Under the pieces are notes generated by a model that saw only the letters and a program-made list of their open reading frames with translations, did not search any database and was not told where the DNA came from. A stretch of 64,000 nt of DNA from Rhodobacter capsulatus (GTDB lineage Bacteria > Pseudomonadota > Alphaproteobacteria > Rhodobacterales > Rhodobacteraceae). Positions 1-8,679 of this stretch are shown in pieces. The stretch is from assembly GCF_003254295.1 (NCBI RefSeq), contig NZ_QKZO01000013.1, forward strand, positions 1-64,000, in the 5' to 3' direction. Positions within the stretch are counted from its first letter, which is position 1, and every line of letters begins with the position of its first letter. The position numbers were made by a program, and so were the translations under genes.

Positions 1-269
1 TGAGCTGCTTTTCGTATTGCTCGCGAATATCGAGCGGGTTGGCGCGCAAGGAATTCTCCATGCCCCGCTTCGCGTCCTCGACCCAGCCCTCGATCTCGGA
101 AGGCGTCAGGTCAAACGACCGGCTCGCCTCCGCCACCGTCCTTGTTCGGGCTTACGCGGCGCCACTGGCGCCACGGTCCCTCACAAGTGCCCTGAATGAT
201 CTCGATCACCAAGGCGGTTTTCCGCTTTGCCGTCCAACGTTTGATGCTGTCGTCCATCGTCATACTCAT
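1..269 (-). pseudogene. IS-type transposase helper (OrfA-like HTH), frameshifted and cut by the window edge
   Basis: Reading leftward from an ATG at 269, with an AAGGAGAA ribosome site just upstream, the frame gives MTMDDSIKRWTAKRKTALV and reaches EIIQG. It then runs into an unrelated tail and a stop. The expected continuation of this helix-turn-helix helper (TVAEASRSFDLTPSEIEGWV and then RGMENSLRANPLDIREQYEK) is found in another frame from about 139 down to 1. The two halves are separated by about 43 nt more than the family pattern requires, which breaks the frame. The gene also runs off the window at base 1. I recognise the family from IS-associated small ORFs of Rhodobacteraceae but cannot name the exact IS group. 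Confidence 0.6.
141..187. repeat. Small palindromic insertion inside the IS helper gene
   Basis: The segment that breaks the helper frame starts CTTGT..GGG and ends CCC..ACAAG, an imperfect terminal inverted repeat. It has a central palindrome GGCGCC-ACT-GGCGCC at 158-172. The net excess over the expected coding sequence is about 43 nt, which is not a multiple of three. Its size and symmetry resemble a tiny non-autonomous insertion or a hairpin repeat. No clear target duplication is visible. Confidence 0.45.
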
Positions 270-353
270 TGCCACGTTCTCCTTTGTAGCATGAGTAGAA
301 ATTCAGTGGGGCAATACACATCGCGGTTCCCGGGTGATCGGGGCCGCGCCGGA

Positions 354-1001
354 TCAGCGCTGCTGAAACGCCAATCCGACCCCGAGGCCGACGAGCAGCG
401 TGCCAAGGGCGCGGTCCAGCCACAGCCCGAACCCGGGGCGTCGGCGAAGCCCGCGCGTCACCGTCTCGGCGATCAGGACCAGCGGCGGCTCGATCAGCGC
501 CGCAACGGCGATGACCAGAAACCCATGCAGGAAAAGCTGTGCCCAGACCGGGCCCGCCCCGGCAACGACAAATTGCGGCAGGAAAGCCAGGAAAAAGATC
601 GCGACCTTGGGATTGAGGAGCGACACGAACACCCCCTGCCGCCAGATCTGCCGCCAGACTTGCAGGCCGGGGCGGGCGCCCTCCGGCGGCTCGGACAGGA
701 AGGCGCCGCCGGGCGCGCGCAGGGCCCCGAGGCCGAGCCAGATCAGATAGGCCGCCCCGACCCATTTCACCAGTCCGAAGGCCAGCGCCGAAGAGGCGAG
801 GATCGCCGAAAGCCCGGCCGCGGCCAACAGTGCATGGCCCAGAGCGCCGGTCCAGATCCCCGACATCGCCGCGAAACCCGCCTTGCGGCCGCCGCGCAGG
901 GTCTGCCCGAGGATGAAGGCCATGTCCGGGCCGGGCGACAGGTTCAAAAGCGCGGCGGCGGTCAGAAAGGTCGACCAGTGCAGAACGGTGTAATCGAACA
1001 A
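354..1001 (-). CDS. LysE/RhtB-family amino-acid exporter
   Basis: A protein of 215 residues made of about six hydrophobic segments, with the LysE/RhtB signature near the N terminus (residues around 20-35, NLSPGPDMAFILGQTLRGG). The family exports amino acids or homoserine lactone-type metabolites across the inner membrane. The likely start is the TTG at 1001, giving FDYTVLHW next. No ATG fits, the frame upstream is low-complexity, and the ribosome site (GGGGCCGATCC) is weak. It is divergent from the MFS gene at 1173, and the 171 bp between them must hold both promoters. The substrate cannot be assigned. Confidence 0.8.
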   Translation of the reverse strand: MFDYTVLHWSTFLTAAALLNLSPGPDMAFILGQTLRGGRKAGFAAMSGIWTGALGHALLAAAGLSAILASSALAFGLVKWVGAAYLIWLGLGALRAPGGAFLSEPPEGARPGLQVWRQIWRQGVFVSLLNPKVAIFFLAFLPQFVVAGAGPVWAQLFLHGFLVIAVAALIEPPLVLIAETVTRGLRRRPGFGLWLDRALGTLLVGLGVGLAFQQR

Positions 1002-1172
1002 GGATCGGCCCCCGGCGCGGCAAGAATGGCGTGAGCTATAGGTCAGCCGCAGGGCGCCCGCAAGCTTGCGGGCCGCGCGCCGCAAAGGCCCCAGGCTTGC
1101 CGTTTCGGGGCGCGGCCCCCCTTGTGTTTGCCTCCGGCCCAAGGCAGCTTGGCCCGGCTCCGGGGAGGGATC

Positions 1173-2351
1173 ATGCGACTGTCGATTGCGTTTCTTGTGG
1201 CGGGCTATGTGCTCAGCCAGTTCTATCGCGCCTGCCTTGCGGTGCTGACGCCGGTTCTGAAGACGGAACTGGGCGCGACGGCCGAGGATCTGGCCGTCTC
1301 GCTCGGGCTTTGGTATCTGGCCTTCGCGCTGATGCAGATCCCGGTGGGCGAGGCGCTCGACCGGATCGGGCCGCGCCATACCGTGGGCTGGTTGCTGGCG
1401 CTGGGCGGGGGCGGGGGCGCGGCGGCCTTCGCGCTGGCCACCGGGCCCTGGGGCATCCATCTGGCGATGGTGCTGATCGGCATCGGTTGCTCGCCCGTTC
1501 TGATGGGATCTTACTACATCTTTGCGCGCAGTTTTTCCCCCGCGATCTTCGGCACCCTGGCCGCGGCGGTGATCGGCGTCGGCAGTCTGGGCAATCTGGC
1601 AGGCGCGGCGCCGCTCGCCGCGGCGATTGACGCCTTTGGCTGGAGGGCCACGCTGTGGGGGCTGACCGGGGTGACGCTGCTGGTGGCGCTGGCGATCCTG
1701 ATCTTTACCCGCGACCCCGAGCGGATCGTGCAAAAGGGCCAAAAGGGCACTGTCTTCGACATCCTGCGCCTTCCCGGCTTCTGGCTGATCCTGCCCTTGA
1801 TCTTTGCCAATTACACCGCCGCCGCGGCGATCCGGGGCCTTTGGGCGGGGCCCTGGCTGAGCGCGTTGCATGACGCCGATGCGGGCCTGATTGGCACGGT
1901 GACGCTGGTGATGGGGGTGGCGATGGTGCTGGGCAATTTCGCCTATGGTCCGGCGGATCGGCTTTTGGGCAGCCACAAGCGGGTGGCGATCGCAGGCAAT
2001 CTGGTGCTGTGTCTGGCCCTTGCCGCGCTGGCCCTCGCGCCCGATGCGGGGCTGTGGCAGGCGACCGCGCTTCTGGCTGCCGTCGGGTTTTTCGGCGCCT
2101 CCTTTCCGGTCTTGATGGCGCATGGCCGGGCCTTCCTGCCGCCGCATCTGGTGGGCCGGGGGGTGACGCTTCTGAACCTTTTTTCCATCGCCGGGGCGGG
2201 GATCGGGCTGTTCCTCTCGCGTCCGGTCTTTGCTGCGGCCTCAAGCGCGGGCGATCCGGTCGCGGCTTACCGGATGCTGTTCCTGTTCTTCCTGATCCCG
2301 GTGGTGGCGGGGCTCGCCGTCTATCTGTTTTCCCGCGCGCGCCCGGCGTGA
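1173..2351 (+). CDS. Major facilitator superfamily transporter
   Basis: A 392-residue integral membrane protein with about 12 hydrophobic segments. The inter-helix loop after the second segment carries the MFS motif A variant (GEALDRIGPRHT, about residues 66-77). The ATG at 1173 follows GGGGAGGGATC, a good ribosome site; an upstream ATG at 1122 in the same frame has none. A 105-bp gap separates it from asd. The substrate is unknown; small hydrophilic anions or drugs are typical for the family. Confidence 0.8.
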   Translation: MRLSIAFLVAGYVLSQFYRACLAVLTPVLKTELGATAEDLAVSLGLWYLAFALMQIPVGEALDRIGPRHTVGWLLALGGGGGAAAFALATGPWGIHLAMVLIGIGCSPVLMGSYYIFARSFSPAIFGTLAAAVIGVGSLGNLAGAAPLAAAIDAFGWRATLWGLTGVTLLVALAILIFTRDPERIVQKGQKGTVFDILRLPGFWLILPLIFANYTAAAAIRGLWAGPWLSALHDADAGLIGTVTLVMGVAMVLGNFAYGPADRLLGSHKRVAIAGNLVLCLALAALALAPDAGLWQATALLAAVGFFGASFPVLMAHGRAFLPPHLVGRGVTLLNLFSIAGAGIGLFLSRPVFAAASSAGDPVAAYRMLFLFFLIPVVAGLAVYLFSRARPA

Positions 2352-2456
2352 GCCGGGCGGGTGTTTCGGCACCACTTTCCCGAAAACTTCCCGAACCCCT
2401 TTCCAAACCCCCCCGTTTCCGCTAGCCGGGGTCGTTCTTTCGAGAAGGAGGTCCGA

Positions 2457-3479
2457 ATGGGCTACAAGGTCGTCGTCGTCGGAGCCACGGGCAACGTTGG
2501 CAAGGAAATGCTGAACATTCTCGCCGAGCGCGAGTTTCCGGTGGACGAAATCGCGGCGCTGGCGTCGCGCAAGTCGCTTGGCACCGAAGTCAGCTTTGGC
2601 GACCGAACTCTGAAGACCCAGGATCTGGACACGTTCGACTTCACCGGCTGGGACATCGCGCTCTTCGCGATCGGCTCGGACGCGACGAAAGTCTATGCGC
2701 CGAAAGCCGCCTCGCAGGGCTGCGTGGTGATCGACAACTCCTCGCTCTACCGTTACGACCCGGAGATCCCGCTGATCGTGCCGGAGGTGAACGCCCATGA
2801 CGTCGTGCGCTACACCAACAAGATGATCATCGCGAACCCGAACTGCTCGACCGCGCAGATGGTGGTGGCGCTCAAGCCGCTGCATGACCGCGCCAAGATC
2901 AAGCGCGTCGTGGTCTCGACCTATCAATCCGTGTCGGGCACCGGCAAGGAAGCGATGGACGAGCTGTGGAACCAGACCAAGGGCATGTATGTCCCCGGTC
3001 AGGAAGTCGCGCCCAAGGTCTATCCGAAGCAGATCGCCTTCAACGTGATCCCGCATATCGACGTTTTCCTTGATTCCGGTGATACCAAGGAAGAATGGAA
3101 GATGGTCGCCGAGACGAAGAAGATCCTGGATCCGAAGATCAAGGTGACCGCCACCTGCGTGCGCGTGCCGGTCTTCGTCGGCCATTCGGAATCGATCAAC
3201 ATCGAGTTCGAAGACTTCCTCGACTGGGAAGAGGCGACCGAGATCCTGCGCGAGGCGCCGGGCGTGCTCGTTGTCGACAAGCGCGAAGCCGGTGGCTACA
3301 TCACGCCGGTCGAATGCGTCGGCGAATATGCCACCTATATCTCGCGCATCCGGCAAGACAGCACGATCGAGAACGGGCTGAACCTGTGGTGCGTCTCGGA
3401 CAACCTGCGCAAGGGCGCGGCGCTGAACGCGGTGCAGATCGCCGAAGTGCTGGGCCAGCGCTGCCTGAAAAAAGGCTGA
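2457..3479 (+). CDS. asd: Aspartate-semialdehyde dehydrogenase
   Basis: A 340-residue cytosolic enzyme that reduces aspartyl-4-phosphate to aspartate semialdehyde with NADPH, at the branch to lysine/diaminopimelate, threonine and methionine. The N-terminal nucleotide-binding loop GATGNVGKEM lies at residues 9-18, and the catalytic cysteine is Cys130 in NPNCSTAQ. The length is normal for the family. The ATG is preceded by a near-perfect AAGGAGG site. It appears monocistronic, with a strong terminator directly downstream. Confidence 0.97.
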   Translation: MGYKVVVVGATGNVGKEMLNILAEREFPVDEIAALASRKSLGTEVSFGDRTLKTQDLDTFDFTGWDIALFAIGSDATKVYAPKAASQGCVVIDNSSLYRYDPEIPLIVPEVNAHDVVRYTNKMIIANPNCSTAQMVVALKPLHDRAKIKRVVVSTYQSVSGTGKEAMDELWNQTKGMYVPGQEVAPKVYPKQIAFNVIPHIDVFLDSGDTKEEWKMVAETKKILDPKIKVTATCVRVPVFVGHSESINIEFEDFLDWEEATEILREAPGVLVVDKREAGGYITPVECVGEYATYISRIRQDSTIENGLNLWCVSDNLRKGAALNAVQIAEVLGQRCLKKG

Positions 3480-3502
3480 TCACGGGCCACCCGCTGAAAC
3501 GT

Positions 3503-3533
3503 GAGGGCGTCCCCCGGGGCGCCCTCTTGCTTT
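3503..3533 (+). terminator. Rho-independent terminator of asd
   Basis: GAGGGCG pairs with CGCCCTC (3503-3509 with 3520-3526), with further C/G pairs inside, followed by TTGCTTTT. Confidence 0.75.
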
Positions 3534-3580
3534 TGGGCGCGACCCAAGGGACGCTGGAGCATCTTTTCCGGGAGGAACCC

Positions 3581-5182
3581 ATGCCCCGTCTGCCGCTTTT
3601 CGCCAGCCTTTGTCTGGCCTGTGCCCCTGCGGCGCTGTTCGCCGCGCCTGCCGAAATTCCGGCAACCCTTTCGACAGTCACGCTTTTCCCCGAAGGGGCG
3701 CAGGTGACGCGCGCCGTCACCGTGCCCGCGGGCGTGACCGAGGTGCTGGTGCCCGATCTGCCCGACGGCACCGATCCCGCCAGCCTGCGCGTGACGGGGG
3801 AGGGGGTGGAGATCGGTGCGGTGACGCTGATGGCGGATCGTGAACCCGCCACAGACCGCGCGCCTTCGGCCGAGGTCCGCGCCGCCCGCGCCGCGCTTGA
3901 GGCCGCGCGCGCCGATTTGGCCGCGCAGCAGGACAAGCTGGCCGCGCTGCGTGCCAGGATCACCGCGGCCGAGGCCGAGGCCGATTTCTTCACCGCGCTC
4001 GACACCTCGAACACGCCGCCCGACAAGGTGACGGCGCTGGCGCGGACGGTTTCCGCGGGGGTTCTGGCGGCCGAACAGGCCCGGATCGCGGCCCGGGCCG
4101 AGCTGCGCGCGGCGGAAGCGGCGCTGAAACCGGCGAAAGAGGCGGTGGCGCGGGCGAAACAGGCGCTGGCGGCGCTGCAAAACCCGGCGAAGGACAGCGA
4201 TTCCCTGCTGCTGACGGTGTCGGGGGCGGGCAGGGTCACGGTGACGACCTTTGTGGCCGAGGCGGGCTGGGCGCCCAGCTATGACGCCCGGCTGGACAGT
4301 GCCGCGGGCAGCCTCGCGCTGGATCGTTTCGTCTCGGTGCATCAGGCCTCGGGCGAGGATTGGCGTGGGGTGGCGCTGGTGCTGTCGACGGCGCGGCCTT
4401 CGGACCGCACCGACCCGTCGGAGATGTGGTCGGATCTGCGCCGGATCGGCCCGCCCGCGCCGCCGATGGGGGGGATGGCCGCGCCGAAAGCGGCGATGGA
4501 CAGCTATGCGGCCGCCCCGGTGATGGAGGCGGCCCCGGCGGCGGGCCGGATGGCGATGGAACTGCAAGGCGAAACCGTGACTTACACCTATCCGGCCGCG
4601 GTCGATATCCGCGACGGGGTGGAAAACCTGCGCCTGAAGCTCGACCGGATCGAGCTGCCGGTCAAGCTGCTGGCCGAGGCGGTGCCGATGTTCGACGAGA
4701 CCGCCTATCGGGTCGTCGAGGGGCAGACTGCGGGGGCAGAGCCGATCCTGCCCGGCCCGGCGGTGCTCTGGCTTGATGGCGCGGTGGTGGGGGCGGCCGA
4801 TCTGCCGCTGGTGGCGGCGGGCGACACCCTGCGGCTGGGCTTTGGCGCGATCGACGGGCTGCGGCTGAAGCGGGTGATCCCGCAGGCGAACGAGGGCGAC
4901 CGCGGCCTGATCACCAAGTCGAACGAGCGCACCGAGACCGCCGAGATCACGGTCGAGAACCTGACCGGCAAGCCCTGGGCGCTACGGGTGATCGACCGCG
5001 TGCCCTATGCCGAGCAGGAGGATCTGCAGATCAGCCATAGCGCGACGCCGCCCGCGACCACGACCGACTACGACGACATGCGCGGCGTTCTGGCTTGGGA
5101 ATTCGATCTGGCGGCGGGCGCGACGCAGGCGATCCGGCTTGAGACGAAGATGCGCTGGCCCGCCGATCAGGTGTTGCAGTGA
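3581..5182 (+). CDS. DUF4139 (mucoidy-inhibitor MuiA-like) exported protein
   Basis: A 533-residue protein with a clear Sec signal peptide (MPRLPLFASLCLACAPAALF, cleavage near residue 22). An N-terminal DUF4140-like beta domain (TVTLFPEGAQVTRAV) follows, then an Ala/Glu/Arg-rich coiled coil at about residues 95-205, then a C-terminal DUF4139 beta domain. Proteins of this layout are linked to envelope or mucoidy phenotypes, but the biochemical role is not established. The ATG at 3581 follows GGGAGGAACCC. A small membrane-protein gene begins 25 bp downstream and may be co-transcribed. Confidence 0.8.
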   Translation: MPRLPLFASLCLACAPAALFAAPAEIPATLSTVTLFPEGAQVTRAVTVPAGVTEVLVPDLPDGTDPASLRVTGEGVEIGAVTLMADREPATDRAPSAEVRAARAALEAARADLAAQQDKLAALRARITAAEAEADFFTALDTSNTPPDKVTALARTVSAGVLAAEQARIAARAELRAAEAALKPAKEAVARAKQALAALQNPAKDSDSLLLTVSGAGRVTVTTFVAEAGWAPSYDARLDSAAGSLALDRFVSVHQASGEDWRGVALVLSTARPSDRTDPSEMWSDLRRIGPPAPPMGGMAAPKAAMDSYAAAPVMEAAPAAGRMAMELQGETVTYTYPAAVDIRDGVENLRLKLDRIELPVKLLAEAVPMFDETAYRVVEGQTAGAEPILPGPAVLWLDGAVVGAADLPLVAAGDTLRLGFGAIDGLRLKRVIPQANEGDRGLITKSNERTETAEITVENLTGKPWALRVIDRVPYAEQEDLQISHSATPPATTTDYDDMRGVLAWEFDLAAGATQAIRLETKMRWPADQVLQ

Positions 5183-5207
5183 GCCCCGGGCGCGGGGAGA
5201 TCTTCGG

Positions 5208-5411
5208 ATGGAGATCCTCAAGGGCCTGCTGATCGGCACCGGGGTCTATGCCGTGTTGCAATGGACCGACAGGGCGCCCTCGGCCCTGGAACTGGCGCTG
5301 ATCGCCGGGCTTTGGGCCGCCGCGGTGGGGCTGGTGTTCCGACAGATCGCCCGCGGGCGACAGGACGCCGCCCGCCGATCATCGGGCGAAAGCGGCAAAG
5401 AAAAACCCTGA
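5208..5411 (+). CDS. Small predicted membrane protein
   Basis: A 67-residue product with two hydrophobic stretches (residues 3-18 and about 28-46) and a polar, basic C-terminal tail. The ATG follows GGGGAG with an eight-base spacer, and the gene begins just after the DUF4139 stop, so the two are probably one operon. Its stop codon lies inside the downstream hairpin. I do not recognise a family. Confidence 0.5.
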   Translation: MEILKGLLIGTGVYAVLQWTDRAPSALELALIAGLWAAAVGLVFRQIARGRQDAARRSSGESGKEKP

Positions 5412-5438
5412 CCGGGGGCGTTCTGCCGCCGGTCAGGG
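5406..5438. terminator. Bidirectional hairpin between convergent genes
   Basis: CCCTGACCGG at 5406-5415 pairs perfectly with CCGGTCAGGG at 5429-5438. It sits between the small membrane protein (plus) and the RHH gene (minus). A run of A precedes it, which gives a U tract for the minus-strand transcript. Confidence 0.6.
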
Positions 5439-5499
5439 CTGGCCCCGCATGCGGGGGGCCGGATCACGCCGCCATTCTGGCGGTGCAGCGGGGTCGCCT

Positions 5500-5964
5500 T
5501 CAGGCGGCCCGCCCCGAGTGTCGTCCCCTGCCGGTCACACCGACCTCGCGCGGGGCAAGCCCCGCCCGTCGGGTCAGCGCGCCGGGGAAGGGGGCGCGGT
5601 ATTGCAGCATCAGATCGGTCAGCGAATGGCCGATCTCTTCTATCCAGAGCACGAACCGGTCCGAAGGCCATTCGTGCAGTCCCAGCCGTTCGTCCTCGAG
5701 CCGCAGCACGAAGCCGGCCTTGCGCAGCTTGGCTTGCAAATCAAGCCAGCCCTGCGCCTTGTCGAAGGCGGCGGTGATCACCGCCATCTCGTTTTTTTGC
5801 ACGACGCTCGGGGCTTCGCGCAGCGCGTCGCAAAGCGAGCGTCGGATCAGCTCTGCAGGGGTTTCCTCCTGCAGGCGGGCGGCGGCCTCGATCTTGGCGA
5901 TCAGGTCCGTCGGAAGGCGAAGGGTGACGAGTCGGTGCTGTGTCATGTCCCCAGATTCGCGCAT
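5500..5964 (-). CDS. Ribbon-helix-helix (CopG-type) protein with extra C-terminal domain
   Basis: A protein of 154 residues, or 148 from the internal ATG at 5946. After MTQHRLVTLRLPTDLIAKIE, typical of the beta strand and first helix of RHH DNA-binding proteins, comes a second helix (TPAELIRRSLCDAL). A C-terminal part of about 90 residues contains Trp/Asp-rich sequence I cannot assign. The first ATG has an AAGG motif a few bases upstream; the internal ATG gives a more typical RHH N terminus, so the start is open. A perfect inverted repeat directly upstream may be its own operator. Confidence 0.65.
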   Translation of the reverse strand: MRESGDMTQHRLVTLRLPTDLIAKIEAAARLQEETPAELIRRSLCDALREAPSVVQKNEMAVITAAFDKAQGWLDLQAKLRKAGFVLRLEDERLGLHEWPSDRFVLWIEEIGHSLTDLMLQYRAPFPGALTRRAGLAPREVGVTGRGRHSGRAA

Positions 5965-5966
5965 CG

Positions 5967-5996
5967 ACCTTAATACGAGGTGAATCGAATTAAGGT
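5967..5996. promoter_or_regulatory. Perfect 8-bp inverted repeat, candidate RHH operator
   Basis: ACCTTAAT and ATTAAGGT are separated by 14 bp. The site lies in the 36-bp gap between the carbonic anhydrase stop and the RHH start, overlapping the RHH ribosome site. The AT-rich palindrome stands out from the GC-rich surroundings. There is no T tract, so it is less likely a terminator. Confidence 0.5.
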
Positions 5997-6000
5997 TGAT

Positions 6001-6651
6001 TCAGATCGGCTCGAAAATTTTGCTCTCCGGGTTGAACTGCCAGAGCATCCCCTCGCCGATGTCGTTCCAAAGCCCGTGCAGGCTCATGTCGCCCGCCTCG
6101 ACCGCGGCGCGCACGAAGGGGAAGGTCAGCAGGTTTTCCAGGCTGATCACCACCGATTCCCGTTCCAGCGCGGTGACCCGCTCGGCCTCGGGCTTGTCCT
6201 TGACCCGTTCGAAACCGGGCCGCAGCAGATCAAGCCAGGTGCCGACAAACGAGGTCTTCTCGTCCAGCTCCGGCGCATGGCCCGAACACATCGCATGACA
6301 GCCCGCGACGCCGCCGCATTGCGAATGGCCGAGCACGATCACATGCGCCACCTTCAGATTGCGCACCGCATATTCGATCGCGGCCGAGGTGCCGTGGTGA
6401 TCGCCGTCCGGGTTGTAGGGCGGCACCAGATTGGCGATGTTGCGGTGAATGAAGAATTCGCCCTCGTCCGCGCCGAAGATCGAGGTGACATGCACGCGAC
6501 TGTCGCAGCAGGAAATCACCATCGCCCGCGGGTGCTGACCGGCATCGGCCAGACGGCGATACCAGGGGCGGTTTTCCGTATAAGTGGTGGCGCGCCAGCC
6601 ATGGTAGCGGTTGGCAAGGTAGGAGGGCAAGGGCCGCACGTGCTCTTTCAT
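6001..6651 (-). CDS. Beta-class carbonic anhydrase
   Basis: A 216-residue enzyme interconverting CO2 and bicarbonate. From the ATG at 6651 the zinc site is Cys48, Asp50 and Arg52 (ISCCDSR) with His109 and Cys112 (GHSQCGG), the standard beta-class set. The family's usual Ser between the Cys and Asp is a Cys here (Cys49). The ATG at 6651 has GGGGA at a good distance; another in-frame ATG at 6657 sits directly against those G residues and is less likely. It is followed on the same strand by the RHH gene. Confidence 0.93.
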   Translation of the reverse strand: MKEHVRPLPSYLANRYHGWRATTYTENRPWYRRLADAGQHPRAMVISCCDSRVHVTSIFGADEGEFFIHRNIANLVPPYNPDGDHHGTSAAIEYAVRNLKVAHVIVLGHSQCGGVAGCHAMCSGHAPELDEKTSFVGTWLDLLRPGFERVKDKPEAERVTALERESVVISLENLLTFPFVRAAVEAGDMSLHGLWNDIGEGMLWQFNPESKIFEPI

Positions 6652-6805
6652 TGTCATCCCCGTCGCAAGTTCCAGATCAGATAGGCATCAACCCGCTTGA
6701 ATGCGAGGGCTTTTTCGCCGCGCCTCAACCTTTTCTTGAAACTTGGCAGTCATGGTGACCGTGGCCGTGGGGGCTGGAATTACGAAGACGAAGACGGAGG
6801 CTGGG

Positions 6806-7186
6806 GTGAGCGCGATCGAGAAATTGCGGATGGACGAGCCGGTGCGGCTCGATCCGGACAGGCTTGTGGTTCTGTATGCCGAGTTGGGGCAATTCGCGGC
6901 AGAACGGCTGATTGCCGCCGCGATGGAGGATCTGGCGGTGCATCTGGTGGCGGTGCAGCTGGCCGCGCAGGAGCGGCGCCTTGAGGTGCTCGACCATGGC
7001 TCGGCCGAGATTGCCCGGCTGGCGCGGCAGGTCGGCATGGTGCTTCTGGCGCGGGTGGCGCAGGATCTGCGCGATTGTGTCACACGCGGCGATGCGGTGG
7101 CGCAGGCCTCGGTTCTGGCGCGGCTGGTGCGGCTGGCCGAACGCTCGCTGACCGCGGTCTGGGATTATCAGGACATGCAGCTCTGA
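6806..7186 (+). CDS. Conserved hypothetical helical protein
   Basis: 126 residues from a GTG preceded by GGAGG at a six-base spacing. The product is almost wholly alpha-helical by composition, with Ala/Leu/Arg-rich amphipathic stretches and no signal or membrane segment. It ends WDYQDMQL. I do not recognise the family. It is followed by the M17 peptidase gene after 89 bp. Confidence 0.6.
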   Translation: MSAIEKLRMDEPVRLDPDRLVVLYAELGQFAAERLIAAAMEDLAVHLVAVQLAAQERRLEVLDHGSAEIARLARQVGMVLLARVAQDLRDCVTRGDAVAQASVLARLVRLAERSLTAVWDYQDMQL

Positions 7187-7275
7187 TGCCGTCGGGCGGT
7201 CTTCGGGCGGCGAACGGGGCTTGCGGGCGCCGATCGCCGCGCTAGGCTGGCGCGACAGTCGCAGGAGGCCCGAGC

Positions 7276-8679
7276 ATGTCCGATCTTTTCCGTTTCCGTC
7301 CCGAGATGCGCTTCGCGCCCGCCGATGCCGCGGCGCGTCCGCTGCATCTGGTCGAGGCGGGGGCCGATCTGCCCGCGGCGCTGACACCGGCGCAACGGGC
7401 CTTTGCTGCGGCGCAGGGCTTCACCGGCGCGCTGGGCAGCCTGTGCCTGCTGCCCGACGAAACCGGGGCGATCGTGGCGGCGCTGTTCGGCTATGGCGAT
7501 GCGCGCAAACGGGCGCGGGCGCGGTTCCAGCTGGCGGCGGCGGCGGCAAAACTGCCCGCCGGGGCCTGGGCTCTGGCCGGCCCGCTGCCGGCCGAGGTGC
7601 AAAAATCCGAAGCTTTGGGCTGGCTCCTTGAAGCCTATCGCTACGACCGCTACGGCCCGCAATCGGTGCCCGAGGCGCGGCTGGTGGCGCCTGCGGGCCT
7701 GGATGCGGGGCGGCTTGAAATCATGGCCGAGGCCGAGGCTTTGGCCCGCGATCTGGTCAACACCCCCGCAAACGATCTGGGCCCGGATGAGCTTGAGGCC
7801 GCCGTCCGCGACCTTGCCGCGCGGCATGGCGCGAAGGTCGCGGTGATCACCGGCGAGGATCTGCTGGCGCAGGGCTATCCGCTCATTCATGCGGTGGGCC
7901 GCGCCAGCGCGCGGGCGCCGCGGCTGATCGAGCTGCGCTGGGGCGAGACGGGCCCCGATCTGGCGCTGGTCGGCAAGGGCGTCTGTTTCGACACCGGCGG
8001 GCTGAACCTGAAGACCGGGGCCACGATGGCCTTGATGAAAAAGGACATGGGCGGGGCGGCGAACCAGCTCGCGCTCGCGCATATGATCATGGCGCTGAAC
8101 CTGCCGCTGCGGCTGCGGCTTCTGATCCCCGCGGTGGAAAATGCGGTGGCGGGCAATGCGATGCGGCCGGGCGACATCTACACCTCGCGCAAGGGGCTGA
8201 CGGTCGAGGTCAACGACACCGATGCCGAGGGCCGTCTGATCCTGGCCGATGCGCTGGCCGCCGCCGACGAGGAGGCACCCGATCTGATCCTGTGCATGGC
8301 GACGCTGACCGGCGCGGCGCGGGTGGCCTTGGGCGCCGATCTGCCGCCCTTTTACACCGATGATGACGATCTGGCGGCGGCGCTGACGGCCTCGGGGATG
8401 CGCAATGGCGATCCGCTCTGGCGGATGCCGTTCTGGGCACCCTATGAGCCGCAGATCGAGCCGAGCCTTGCCGATCTCGACAACTGCCCCGCGGGCAGCA
8501 TGGCGGGCTCGATCACCGCGGCGCTGTTCCTGCGCCGCTTCGTCACCGAGACCGAACGTTTCGTGCATTTCGACCTTTACGCCTGGCAACCCACCGCCGC
8601 GCCGGGCCGGAGCAAGGGCGGGCTGGGGCAGGGCGGCCGCGCCGTTCTGGGCGCGCTCTCCGAGGTTCTGGGGCTGTGA
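7276..8679 (+). CDS. M17 leucyl aminopeptidase family protein
   Basis: A 467-residue cytosolic metallo-aminopeptidase. The two metal-binding blocks are VGKGVCFDTGG at residues 232-242, with lysines at 246 and 255 and Asp257 following, and NDTDAEGR at 313-320. It is a paralogue of pepA at 15366-16832 but is clearly divergent: it has TGGLNLKTG where PepA has SGGISIKPA. The start follows GGAGGCCCGAGC. The NlpC/P60 gene overlaps its stop by four bases (GTGA), so the pair is translationally coupled, suggesting joint processing of peptidoglycan-derived peptides. Confidence 0.92.
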   Translation: MSDLFRFRPEMRFAPADAAARPLHLVEAGADLPAALTPAQRAFAAAQGFTGALGSLCLLPDETGAIVAALFGYGDARKRARARFQLAAAAAKLPAGAWALAGPLPAEVQKSEALGWLLEAYRYDRYGPQSVPEARLVAPAGLDAGRLEIMAEAEALARDLVNTPANDLGPDELEAAVRDLAARHGAKVAVITGEDLLAQGYPLIHAVGRASARAPRLIELRWGETGPDLALVGKGVCFDTGGLNLKTGATMALMKKDMGGAANQLALAHMIMALNLPLRLRLLIPAVENAVAGNAMRPGDIYTSRKGLTVEVNDTDAEGRLILADALAAADEEAPDLILCMATLTGAARVALGADLPPFYTDDDDLAAALTASGMRNGDPLWRMPFWAPYEPQIEPSLADLDNCPAGSMAGSITAALFLRRFVTETERFVHFDLYAWQPTAAPGRSKGGLGQGGRAVLGALSEVLGL

